From Phenylobacterium sp. (GTDB lineage Bacteria; Pseudomonadota; Alphaproteobacteria; Caulobacterales; Caulobacteraceae), in the NCBI GenBank assembly GCA_028290925.1, contig JAQGIX010000261.1, forward strand, positions 1-6,255: a DNA stretch of 6,255 bases, given 5' to 3'. Made by a program: the position numbers and the translations under genes. Below are positions 1 to 6,255 of this stretch, piece after piece (position 1 is the stretch's first letter; each line of letters begins with the position of its first letter). The notes beneath the pieces are model-generated. The model was given only the letters and a program-made list of their open reading frames with translations. It had not been told where the DNA came from and searched no databases.

Positions 1-735
1 CTGCAGGGTGTCGCCGAAGCCGGGCTCGGCGCGGCCATAGTCGATGAGCAGCGCCGCGCCGCCGTCGCGGGCCAGGCGGGCGCCCAGCTCCGCGCCCAGG
101 GCGGCCTGCGCGGCGGACTGCTCATAGACCGAGCCCTCGGGCGCGTCGGGCAGCAGCCCCGCCGCCGGGGTCGGGTTGAGGGTGAAGGCGAGGCGGCCGT
201 CCGCGGCGAGGCCCACCAGCTGCTCGGCCCAGCCGACGGCCGTGCGCACGAACTGGCGGGCGGGCAGGCAGTCCAACAGCTCGTTGGCGATGACGAGGAT
301 CGGCGCGCCGTCGGGCACGTCGGCCAGCGACGCCGCCCACTGCGCCCGCTCGCCGAGCCGCTGCTGCTGCGCGGCCCTGAGCGGGCCGGAGGTCTCCACC
401 AGCCAGACATCGGCGTCGTCGAGGAAATCCGGCGCCGCACGGGTCGCGCGCAGCACGTCGGCCATCAGGGTCCCGTCGCCGGGGCCGATCTCCACCAGGC
501 GCACGGCCTGCGGCTCGCCCATCAGGGTCCAGGCCGAGGCCGCCCAGACGCCGATCAGCTCGCCGAACATCTGGCTGATCAGCGGCGCGGTGACGAAGTC
601 GCCGCCCTCGCCCAGGGCCGGGCGGGTCGCGTAATACCCATGGTCCGGGTCGTGGAGCGCGGCCGTCATGTACTGGGCGACGGTGATCGGGCCGCCCTGG
701 GCGATCTGGGCCGTCAGCCGTTCACGCAGGCTCAT
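1..735 (-). CDS. SAM-dependent methyltransferase, MidA/NDUFAF7 family (DUF185), partial
   Basis: The 245 codons seen are the N-terminal part of the protein; the C-terminus lies beyond the left edge. The family (COG1565) has a Rossmann-type methyltransferase fold. Its mitochondrial member NDUFAF7 methylates an arginine of a complex I subunit, so a respiratory complex I role is plausible here but inferred. Visible motifs are HDPDHGYYATR (residues 28-38), GDFVTAP (45-51), SQMFGELIGVW (54-64), the SAM-binding loop VEIGPGDGTLMADVL (81-95), NELLDCLPARQFVR (151-164) and LLIDYGR (229-235). Position 52, usually Glu in the APEIS motif, is Leu here. The ATG at 735 lies 14 bases inside the end of lgt, behind a G-rich stretch, so the gene is the second cistron of an lgt operon. 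The family call is confident; the substrate is unknown. Confidence 0.9.
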   Translation of the reverse strand, partial: MSLRERLTAQIAQGGPITVAQYMTAALHDPDHGYYATRPALGEGGDFVTAPLISQMFGELIGVWAASAWTLMGEPQAVRLVEIGPGDGTLMADVLRATRAAPDFLDDADVWLVETSGPLRAAQQQRLGERAQWAASLADVPDGAPILVIANELLDCLPARQFVRTAVGWAEQLVGLAADGRLAFTLNPTPAAGLLPDAPEGSVYEQSAAQAALGAELGARLARDGGAALLIDYGRAEPGFGDTLQ

Positions 736-1588
736 CGGCCCCCAGTTGCTTCTGCTGGACGCCGGTCGCGATGGCGGGCTCGGCCGGAAGCGGCTCGTTC
801 AGCCCGCGCCAGACCATCCAGGCGCCGACTAGGATCATCGGGATCGACAGCATCATCCCCATGGTCAGGCCGAAGGGGAAATTCGGCATGTAGGAGTCGG
901 GCTCGCGGACGTTCTCCAGGCTGGTGCGGATGACGCCGTAGCCGGCGATGAACAGGCCCATGACCACGCCGCGGCGGTTGAGGTCCTTGCGCAGATGGGT
1001 CGACCAGCGGAGCAGCAGGAACAGCGCGACGCCTTCCAGCGCGGCCTCGTAGAGCTGGCTCGGATGGCGCGGCTCGGGCCCGGCGCCCGGAAAGATGATG
1101 CCCCACGGCACGGTGGTCGGGCGACCCCACAGCTCGCCGTTGATGAAGTTGGCGATGCGCCCGAAGAACAGGCCGATCGGCGTGCAGGCGGCGGCCACGT
1201 CGCCCAGCCGCAGCATGTCGACGCCGTTGCGCCAGGCGAAGACCACGAGGGCGATGAGCACGCCCAGCGCGCCCCCGTGGAAGCTCATGCCGCCGTGCCA
1301 GGTCTTGAAGATCTCCAGCGGGTCGGTCCAGACCAGTTGCGGGGTGTAGAACAGCACATGGCCCAGCCGGCCGCCGACGATCACCCCGATGGTCACCCAC
1401 AGGATCAGGTCGTCGATCTGATCGACCGTGGCCGGGGCTCCGCGCAACGCCCAGAGCCTGGCGTTCTTGACCAGGCCCACGGCGTAGCGCCAGCCCAGCA
1501 GGATGCCGGCGACATAGGCCAGCGCGTACCAGCGGATGGCGATCGGGCCGAGATGGACCAGGACGGGGTCGAATTCCGGAAAGGGCAC
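722..1588 (-). CDS. lgt: Phosphatidylglycerol--prolipoprotein diacylglyceryl transferase
   Basis: Lgt is the inner-membrane enzyme that moves diacylglycerol from phosphatidylglycerol to the lipobox cysteine of prolipoproteins, the first step of lipoprotein maturation. The 288-residue length is normal. About seven hydrophobic segments are visible (near 16-36, 58-80, 98-118, 130-148, 178-195, 208-222 and 241-260). Family motifs are intact: GGRLGHVLFY (72-81), GGMSFHGG (99-106) with the His matching E. coli H103, the signature GRIANFINGELWGR (143-156) with Arg, Asn and Glu matching R143, N146 and E151, RHPSQLYE (174-181), and GYGVIR (216-221) with Tyr and Arg matching Y235 and R239. The start is GTG; GGAG at 1599-1602 lies 10 bases upstream and an in-frame stop sits at 1622-1624. 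A hydrophilic tail of about 26 residues follows the last helix. It is the first gene of an operon with the MidA-like gene. Confidence 0.97.
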   Translation of the reverse strand: MPFPEFDPVLVHLGPIAIRWYALAYVAGILLGWRYAVGLVKNARLWALRGAPATVDQIDDLILWVTIGVIVGGRLGHVLFYTPQLVWTDPLEIFKTWHGGMSFHGGALGVLIALVVFAWRNGVDMLRLGDVAAACTPIGLFFGRIANFINGELWGRPTTVPWGIIFPGAGPEPRHPSQLYEAALEGVALFLLLRWSTHLRKDLNRRGVVMGLFIAGYGVIRTSLENVREPDSYMPNFPFGLTMGMMLSIPMILVGAWMVWRGLNEPLPAEPAIATGVQQKQLGADEPA

Positions 1589-1618
1589 GGGTTGGGCGCT
1601 CCAGCGTTCAGCTAGGTG

Positions 1619-1647
1619 GCTTTAGACGAGAAGGCCTTCGCTTTCAC
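1619..1647 (-). promoter_or_regulatory. Possible lgt promoter with palindrome in the spacer
   Basis: Read on the minus strand, GTGAAAG (1641-1647), a 14-base spacer and TCTAAAGC (1619-1626) partly match the Caulobacter housekeeping pattern TTGACGS-N10-14-GCTANAWC (4 of 7 and 6 of 8, counting the free position). The spacer contains the perfect 10-bp palindrome GAAGGCCTTC (1630-1639), which could be an operator. This is prediction from pattern only. The -10 half is the better half. Confidence 0.3.
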
Positions 1648-1667
1648 CCCCTCAGGGGCCATATAAG
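1648..1667 (+). promoter_or_regulatory. Possible ubiK promoter region with short dyad
   Basis: CCCCTCAGGGG (1648-1658) is an 11-bp odd palindrome with 5-bp arms. TATAAG at 1662-1667 resembles a -10 box and lies about 40 bases before the ubiK start. The best -35-like word upstream is CTTTCA (1641-1646), with a short 15-base spacer, so the match is weak. The region lies in the 118-bp divergent spacer between lgt and ubiK, which must carry promoters for both directions. Confidence 0.25.
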
Positions 1668-1706
1668 GGAGCCAGGCGGGCGACGGACCCCGCGCAGAGT
1701 TTCGAG

Positions 1707-1967
1707 ATGCAGACACAGAATCCCTTCCTCGACGAGATGGCCAAGCTGACCACCGCCGCCATGGGCCTGGCCCAGGCGGCCGGCGACGAAGCCAAGGCCG
1801 CCTTCCGGGCCCAGGCCGACCGCATCGCGGCGGAAATGGACCTGGTGCGGCGCGAGGATTTCGAGGTGTTGAAGGCCGAGGTGGCGGCGTTGCGCGCCGA
1901 ACTCGCGGCCTTGCGCGGGGGCTCGGAGGCGGCGGCGTCCACGGCGGCGCCGGAAGACGTCCCCTGA
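1707..1967 (+). CDS. ubiK: Accessory factor UbiK family protein (BMFP domain)
   Basis: The product is an 86-residue protein of the UbiK/YqiC family (BMFP, membrane fusogenic protein). E. coli UbiK binds UbiJ and helps the aerobic ubiquinone biosynthesis complex; the Brucella relative fuses membranes in vitro. Residues 5-45 form an Ala-rich amphipathic helix beginning NPFLDEMAKL. Residues 46-70 carry the family core LVRREDFEVL followed by a heptad-like coiled coil (VAALRAELAALR). The tail (71-86) is a disordered, acidic Ala/Pro stretch. The protein is close to the usual 80-100 residues. The start is the ATG at 1707; only a weak AGAG/CGAG sequence precedes it. The gene is divergent from lgt and lies 144 bp before ybjN. 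Family assignment rests on the core motif and size; function in this organism is inferred. Confidence 0.85.
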   Translation: MQTQNPFLDEMAKLTTAAMGLAQAAGDEAKAAFRAQADRIAAEMDLVRREDFEVLKAEVAALRAELAALRGGSEAAASTAAPEDVP

Positions 1968-2015
1968 TCATCCACCGAAAACACGCGAATGTGGCCTGTG
2001 CGCCGGAAGAACCGG

Positions 2016-2046
2016 GTGACGGCCAAGCCGCGAACCAGCTTACTTT
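2016..2046 (+). promoter_or_regulatory. Possible promoter ahead of ybjN
   Basis: GTGACG at 2016-2021 resembles a -35 box (5 of 6 to TTGACG). It is followed by the locally AT-rich stretch GCTTACTTTCAATAT (2038-2052), unusual in this GC-rich window, where TTACTT (18-base spacer) or TACTTT (19-base spacer) could serve as a -10. The 144-bp gap after ubiK makes a separate promoter plausible. The spacing is not ideal, so confidence is low. Confidence 0.3.
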
Positions 2047-2080
2047 CAATATCGCAGGCGATTCGGGGGCGACGCCGCTC

Positions 2081-2101
2081 CCTTCGCCAAATGCGAAAGG
2101 A
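2081..2101 (+). promoter_or_regulatory. Hairpin covering the ybjN Shine-Dalgarno sequence
   Basis: CCTTCGC (2081-2087) can pair with GCGAAAGG (2093-2100) with one bulged A and a CAAAT loop. The right arm contains most of the ribosome binding site AAAGGA (2096-2101), which sits 10 bases before the ATG at 2112. The ribosome binding site itself is a good match and decides the start. Whether the hairpin controls translation is inference. Confidence 0.45.
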
Positions 2102-2111
2102 CCTCGGGTCT

Positions 2112-2612
2112 ATGGACATTCAGTCTGACGACAACGTCCTGATCGGCAATGATCCGCTCGACGTGGTCGAACATGTTCTCACCGCTGAGAACCTGCCCTT
2201 CGATCGCACCGAGGACGGCGATCTCGCCTTTTCGCTGGCCGGCGACTGGAAGGACTACGAGCTGTGGTTCGCCTGGCGCCCGGAGGGCGAGTGCCTGCAG
2301 CTGTGCCTGTCCATCGACCTGGTGGTCGCCAAGGACCAGCGGCTGGCCGCCCACGAGCTGCTGGCCACCGTCAATCCGCGCGTCTGGCTGGGCCACTTCG
2401 AGGTCTGGGAGGACGGCGAGATCGTGTTCCGCCACGGGATGCCGCTGATGGCCGGCGAGCAGCCGAGCCTGGCCCAGGCCGCGGCGATGATCGACGTGGC
2501 CGTGGAGTGCGCCGACCGCTTCTATCCGGCCTTCGACTTCCTGGTGCGCGGCTCGAAGTCGCCGCAGGAAGCCATCGCCGCCTGCATGTTCGAGACGGTC
2601 GGCGAGGCTTAA
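2112..2612 (+). CDS. YbjN domain-containing protein
   Basis: The product is a soluble 166-residue protein with no signal peptide or membrane segment. It matches the alphaproteobacterial YbjN-domain family (DUF1790 type), which is often found near proC and has no settled biochemical role; the fold resembles type III secretion chaperones, and E. coli YbjN affects motility and stress responses. Typical features are DPLDVVEHVL (14-23), LPFDRTEDGDLAFSLAGDWKDYELWFAW (28-55), LQLCLSIDL (62-70), the most conserved core NPRVWLGHFEVWEDGEIVFRHG (88-109), DRFYPAFDFLV (135-145) and the C-terminal SPQEAIAACMFETVGEA (150-166). The start at 2112 is chosen because AAAGGA lies 10 bases upstream and the family begins just before this point. 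An in-frame ATG at 2091 and one at 1989 lack such a site. It lies 49 bp before proC on the same strand. Confidence 0.88.
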   Translation: MDIQSDDNVLIGNDPLDVVEHVLTAENLPFDRTEDGDLAFSLAGDWKDYELWFAWRPEGECLQLCLSIDLVVAKDQRLAAHELLATVNPRVWLGHFEVWEDGEIVFRHGMPLMAGEQPSLAQAAAMIDVAVECADRFYPAFDFLVRGSKSPQEAIAACMFETVGEA

Positions 2613-2644
2613 GCCGCAACACGGATTGTGTTGCCGGCTCCGGC
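2612..2644 (+). other. Stem-loop in the ybjN-proC gap
   Basis: GCAACAC (2616-2622) and GTGTTGC (2628-2634) form a perfect 7-bp stem with the loop GGATT. AGCC (2612-2615) and GGCT (2636-2639) extend it by four pairs after a single bulged C at 2635. A second hairpin, GCCG (2633-2636) with CGGC (2641-2644), shares bases with the right arm, so the two cannot form together. No T-run follows, so a classical intrinsic terminator is unlikely. It could be a processing site, a weak attenuator or a DNA-binding dyad. Confidence 0.5.
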
Positions 2645-2661
2645 CGCTAGGTTGCCCGGCA

Positions 2662-3459
2662 ATGATCACTCCCATCCTGATGCTGGGCGCTGGCCGTATG
2701 GGCGGCGCCATCCTCGAAGGCTGGCGACGCGCCAACGCGTTTGCGCCTGTCGAGCTGATGATCTGCGACCCTGATCCGAGCCCTCCGGCGCTGGCCGCGG
2801 CGCTAAACGGGGCGCGGCTCAATCCCCCGCAGGCGGAACTGGCCGAGGCCAGGACCGTGGTCCTGGCGGTCAAGCCGCAGGTCTGGGCCGAGACCGCGGC
2901 GGAATATGTCCCGTGGCTGCGCGCCGACGCGGTCGTGGTCTCGATCGCCGCCGGCGTGCGGGCCGGCGCGCTCGCCAAGGAGTTCGGCGGCCGCTGCGTC
3001 GCGCGGGTGATGCCCACGACCGCCGCCGCCATCGGACAGGGGACCGCCAGCCTCTATGCCGACGATCCGGCGGCGCTGGCCCGGGCGCACGCCCTGTTCG
3101 AGCCGCTGGGGGCGGTGGTCGACCTGACCGATGAGGACCAGATGCACGCCGCGACCGCGGTCTCGGGCTCCGGTCCGGCCTATCTCTACGCCTTCGTGGA
3201 GGCCCTGGAGGGCGCGGCGCTCGCCGCCGGCCTGCCGCGCAAGGAAGCCGCCCGCCTCGCCCGCTCGACGATCACCGGGGCCGCGGCCCTGCTCGCCCAG
3301 TCCGACGCCGAGCCGGTCGACCTCCGCCGCCAGGTGACCTCGCCCGGCGGCACCACCGAGGCGGCGCTGAACATCCTGCTCTCCAACACCGGCCTGCCGC
3401 CCCTGCTGCGCGAGGCGGTGACCGTGGCCGTGCGGCGATCGAAGGAACTCGGCGGCTAG
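2662..3459 (+). CDS. proC: Pyrroline-5-carboxylate reductase
   Basis: ProC reduces 1-pyrroline-5-carboxylate to L-proline with NAD(P)H, the last step of proline synthesis, in the cytoplasm. The 265 residues are the normal length. The N-terminal Rossmann domain shows the nucleotide loop MLGAGRMGGAI (7-17), VVLAVKPQ (66-73) and VSIAAGV (93-99). The dimerisation domain carries VSGSGPAYLYAFVEAL (167-182), and the P5CR signature is complete in LRRQVTSPGGTTEAAL (221-236). One oddity is that the usual MPNTP element reads MPTTA (117-121). The start is the ATG at 2662, which places the nucleotide-binding loop right at the N-terminus as in homologues; a weak TAGG lies about 10 bases upstream. An upstream in-frame TTG at 2626 would fall inside the intergenic hairpin. 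The gene converges with the DUF2147 gene, with 16 bp between stop codons. Confidence 0.97.
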   Translation: MITPILMLGAGRMGGAILEGWRRANAFAPVELMICDPDPSPPALAAALNGARLNPPQAELAEARTVVLAVKPQVWAETAAEYVPWLRADAVVVSIAAGVRAGALAKEFGGRCVARVMPTTAAAIGQGTASLYADDPAALARAHALFEPLGAVVDLTDEDQMHAATAVSGSGPAYLYAFVEALEGAALAAGLPRKEAARLARSTITGAAALLAQSDAEPVDLRRQVTSPGGTTEAALNILLSNTGLPPLLREAVTVAVRRSKELGG

Positions 3460-3469
3460 GTCCGCCGGG
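3448..3469. terminator. Possible hairpin at the proC / DUF2147 convergent end
   Basis: Bases 3448-3455 (CTCGGCGG) can pair with 3462-3469 (CCGCCGGG) around a six-base loop, giving an 8-bp stem with one T-G wobble. It overlaps the proC stop codon and occupies nearly the whole 16-bp gap between convergent genes. No T-run follows on either strand, so termination is uncertain. Confidence 0.35.
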
Positions 3470-3475
3470 GTCGTC

Positions 3476-3924
3476 CTAGTCGTTGGCCCGGGTCCAGGCC
3501 TGGCTCTGGCAGATCATCAGCACGCAGCCCTGCACCTGCAGGCGGTTGCGGCTGACCGCGCGCAGCTTGCCGTCGTAGGTCTTGCCGGTCTCGGCGTCAT
3601 AGACCTTGCCGCCGGCCCAGCGGCCGGGCGCCTGGAGCTTCATGTCGCGGACCACCTGCACGCCGACCAGCGGGCGGCCGCGCAGGGCCCGGTCGGGATT
3701 GTTCACGTCGCGGGTCGGGTGGCCCACTGGATCCTTCAGCCAGGTGACCGCGCCGCAGGCCAAGGACGGGTCCTGGGGGCAGGGCGCGACCGCCACCTTG
3801 GCGAGGCCGTCCTCGGTCAGCCATTCGCCGAACGCGGGGTCGGCCTCGGCGAAGGCCGGGGCCGCGGCCAAGGTCAGGACGGCGGCCAGCGGCAGGGCGC
3901 GTATCACAGGCTTCAGGGCGTGGA

Positions 3925-3928
<4 letters not shown>
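3476..3928 (-). CDS. DUF2147 domain-containing secreted protein
   Basis: The product has 150 residues and a clear Sec signal peptide: a basic start (MIHALKPVIR), a hydrophobic core (11-22) and probable cleavage after AFA at residue 27. The mature part fits DUF2147 (COG4731), a small beta-rich exported family of unknown function. Matching elements are FGEWLTEDGLAKVAV (33-47), PCP and LACGAVTWL (49-64), GRPLVGVQVV (84-93), WAGGKVYDAETGKTYDGKL (104-122) and GCVLMICQSQAWTR (134-147). Four cysteines (50, 58, 135, 140) could form disulfides in the periplasm. The ATG at 3928 overlaps the histidine kinase stop as ATGA, with AAGG 8 bases upstream (3937-3940), so it is the third gene of the two-component operon. 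A periplasmic role linked to the kinase signal is inferred from this coupling only. Confidence 0.88.
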
Positions 3929-5282
<1,354 letters not shown>

Positions 5283-5283
<1 letters not shown>

Positions 5284-5993
5284 CAGTCGGGCGCCAGCAT
5301 GTAGCCGACGCCGCGGACCGTCTGCAGGTAGCGCGGCGCCTTGGCGTCCGGCTCGATCTTGCGCCGCAGGCGGGTGACCTGCACGTCGACCGCGCGTCCG
5401 GAGGGATCGACCGCCCCGCGGGCCAGCTCCAGGCGGTCCACCGGCTCGTGCGGCGTGCGCGCCAGGAGGCGCAGCAGGGCGACCTCAGCCTCGGTCAGGC
5501 GCACCAGCTCGCCGTCGCAGGTGAGCTCGCCCCGCTCCGGCTCGAACTGGCAGCGGCCGAGCGACAGGGGCTGGCCGGCCGGCGCCGGCCGGTGCTCGGC
5601 GCGGCGCAGGATCGCCTCGATGCGCAGCAGCAGCTCCTCGGGCTCGAAGGGCTTGGGCAGGTAGTCGTCGGCGCCCAGCTTCAGGCCCTCGATGCGGTCC
5701 TCGGCCTCGCTGCGCGCGGTGAGCATCAGGATCGGCGTGCGCCCCGCGGGGCCCCGCTGGTCGCGCAGCCAGCGGGTCAGCGAGAAGCCGTCCTCGCCCG
5801 GCATCATCACGTCGAGCACGGCCAGGTCGAAGGCCAGGCTCTCGATCAGCTTGCGGGCCGGCGCGCCGCCCGCCGCCGCGGTCACCCGGAAGCCGGCGCG
5901 CGCCAGGTATTCCTTGAGCAGCTCGCGGATGCGGTCGTCGTCGTCGACGATCAGCAGGTGGCGGCCGCGCGCGGCTTGATCGGTCAGGCTCAT
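5283..5993 (-). CDS. OmpR/PhoB-family response regulator
   Basis: This 236-residue transcription factor is surely the partner of the adjacent kinase. The receiver domain (about 12-131) has the acidic cluster LLIVDDDDR (13-21), phosphoacceptor Asp61 in LDVMMPGEDG (60-69), Thr92 in LTARSE (91-96) and Lys114 in DYLPKPF (110-116). A Pro/Ala-rich linker (134-142) joins it to the winged-helix DNA-binding domain (about 143-236), with LTEAEVALLRLLA (166-178), the recognition-helix region AVDVQVTRLRRKIE (201-214) and the closing YLQTVRGVGYML (222-233). The ending is typical of alphaproteobacterial PetR-like regulators, but I would not assign that name. The start is ATG 5993, because GAGG (6001-6004) lies 7 bases upstream; an in-frame TTG at 6008 would add five residues and has no such support. 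It is the first gene of the operon, divergent from ilvE. Confidence 0.95.
5575..5592. repeat. 18-bp perfect GC palindrome inside the regulator gene
   Basis: Bases 5575-5592 equal their own reverse complement over 18 positions, centred on GGCGCC (5581-5586). They encode the RPAPAG linker between the two domains of the response regulator. Pro, Ala and Gly codons in GC-rich DNA give such dyads easily, so a separate function is not implied. Confidence 0.6.
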
Positions 5994-6042
5994 GACGCAG
6001 CCTCGCAACGCGCTTCCGGGACCATCTCCTGGGCCATTTCGT

Positions 6043-6071
6043 TTGACGCCGCGGCTTGCGGACGTTTCAAG
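6043..6071 (+). promoter_or_regulatory. Probable ilvE promoter
   Basis: TTGACGC at 6043-6049 is an exact match to the Caulobacter-type -35 element TTGACGS. After 14 bases, GTTTCAAG (6064-6071) is a partial match to GCTANAWC; read as a sigma-70 box, TTTCAA (6065-6070) has a 16-base spacer. Transcription would begin a few bases after 6075, leaving a leader of only about 20-25 bases, too short for an attenuator peptide. The strong -35 and weak -10 make this a fair but unproven call. Confidence 0.5.
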
Positions 6072-6082
6072 GGGAGCTTGCG

Positions 6083-6091
6083 AAAGGAGGT
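6083..6091 (+). promoter_or_regulatory. Strong ilvE ribosome binding site
   Basis: AAAGGAGGT is an almost complete anti-16S match, 9 bases before the ATG at 6101. It is the best ribosome binding site in the window and fixes the ilvE start. Confidence 0.85.
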
Positions 6092-6100
6092 CGCACCCTC

Positions 6101-6255
6101 ATGACTCTGGTTCCCTTCGACGACCGCGACGGTTGGATCTGGCTGGACGGCCAGTTCGTGGCCTGGCGTGAGGCGAAGGTGCACGTACTCACGCACGGCC
6201 TGCACTACGCATCGGCCGTGTTCGAGGGAGAACGGATGTACGGGGGCGAGATCTT
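6101..6255 (+). CDS. ilvE: Branched-chain amino acid aminotransferase, N-terminal part
   Basis: Only the first 51 codons are present; the gene runs off the right edge. The visible part matches the N-terminus of fold-type IV PLP aminotransferases of the IlvE group, which interconvert leucine, isoleucine and valine with their 2-oxo acids using glutamate. Diagnostic elements are WIWLDGQFVAWREAKVHVL (12-30), THGLHYASAVFEG (31-43) and ERMYGGEIF at the edge (44-52, last codon incomplete). The HGLHY...FEG motif is typical of branched-chain rather than D-amino acid aminotransferases. The PLP lysine lies beyond the window. The start is supported by AAAGGAGGT 9 bases upstream. It is divergent from the response regulator gene across 107 bp. 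Confidence 0.92.
   Translation, partial: MTLVPFDDRDGWIWLDGQFVAWREAKVHVLTHGLHYASAVFEGERMYGGEI

Noticed and set aside
1..6. CTGCAG at the very start of the window
   Set aside because: It is simply two codons (Leu-Gln) of the methyltransferase gene; a restriction-site palindrome at the edge carries no biological meaning here.
995..1615. 206-codon plus-strand frame opposite lgt
   Set aside because: It is a mirror of the lgt frame, rich in Gln, His, Asp and Gly as expected for an antisense shadow, with no recognisable motif.
2003..2015. CCGG-AAGAA-CCGG hairpin after ubiK as a terminator
   Set aside because: The stem has only four pairs, does not extend, and has no T-run after it.
1989..2111. 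41-codon N-terminal extension of the YbjN protein from the ATG at 1989
   Set aside because: The added part is basic and unlike the family. A good AAAGGA site 10 bases before 2112 points to the shorter form.
2626..2661. TTG start adding 12 residues to ProC
   Set aside because: It would place extra Cys/Arg residues before the nucleotide-binding loop, lies within the intergenic hairpin and has no ribosome binding site.
2046..3032. 328-codon open frame on the minus strand opposite ybjN and proC
   Set aside because: It spans two well-recognised plus-strand genes and their gap. Its composition is what GC-rich third positions produce on the opposite strand, and no domain is visible.
5994..6008. 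TTG start adding five residues to the response regulator
   Set aside because: GAGG at 6001-6004 is correctly spaced for the ATG at 5993 and would fall inside the longer coding region.

Overview
The window looks like ordinary chromosome from a high-GC alphaproteobacterium. It is roughly 70% G+C by eye, and third codon positions are almost all G or C. A member of the Caulobacterales (Caulobacter, Phenylobacterium or similar) fits best. The reasons are the protein flavour of the MidA, YbjN, UbiK and PetR/OmpR-like genes, and a perfect TTGACGC -35 element ahead of the aminotransferase gene. The genus is an inference from pattern, not from a search. I see no mobile element, CRISPR array, tRNA or rRNA, and no sign of recent transfer.

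Left part (1-1588, minus strand): lgt (prolipoprotein diacylglyceryl transferase) is followed by a MidA/NDUFAF7-type SAM-dependent methyltransferase. The methyltransferase start overlaps the lgt stop by 14 bases, and the gene runs off the left edge. A 118-bp divergent spacer (1589-1706) separates this pair from a plus-strand group: ubiK (ubiquinone biosynthesis accessory factor), a YbjN-domain protein, and proC (pyrroline-5-carboxylate reductase). The gaps between these three (144 and 49 bp) both contain possible hairpins. One of them covers the ybjN ribosome binding site.

Right part (3476-5993, minus strand): a tight three-gene operon reads OmpR-family response regulator, then EnvZ-like membrane histidine kinase, then a small secreted DUF2147 protein. 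The overlaps are 1 base (TGATG) and 4 bases (ATGA), so the three are probably translationally coupled. The last gene converges on proC with only 16 bp between the stop codons, and a hairpin overlaps the end of proC. At the right edge, a branched-chain amino acid aminotransferase gene (ilvE) starts divergently from the response regulator, with a strong Shine-Dalgarno sequence and a good -35 box. It is cut by the window end.

Functionally the window mixes housekeeping genes (lipoprotein maturation, respiratory-chain and quinone biogenesis, proline and branched-chain amino acid metabolism) with one envelope-sensing module. I found no convincing unknown multi-gene system. The most worthwhile items are the coupling of the DUF2147 protein to the two-component system, altered residues in conserved motifs of ProC and the MidA-like protein, and several possible regulatory dyads in the intergenic gaps.
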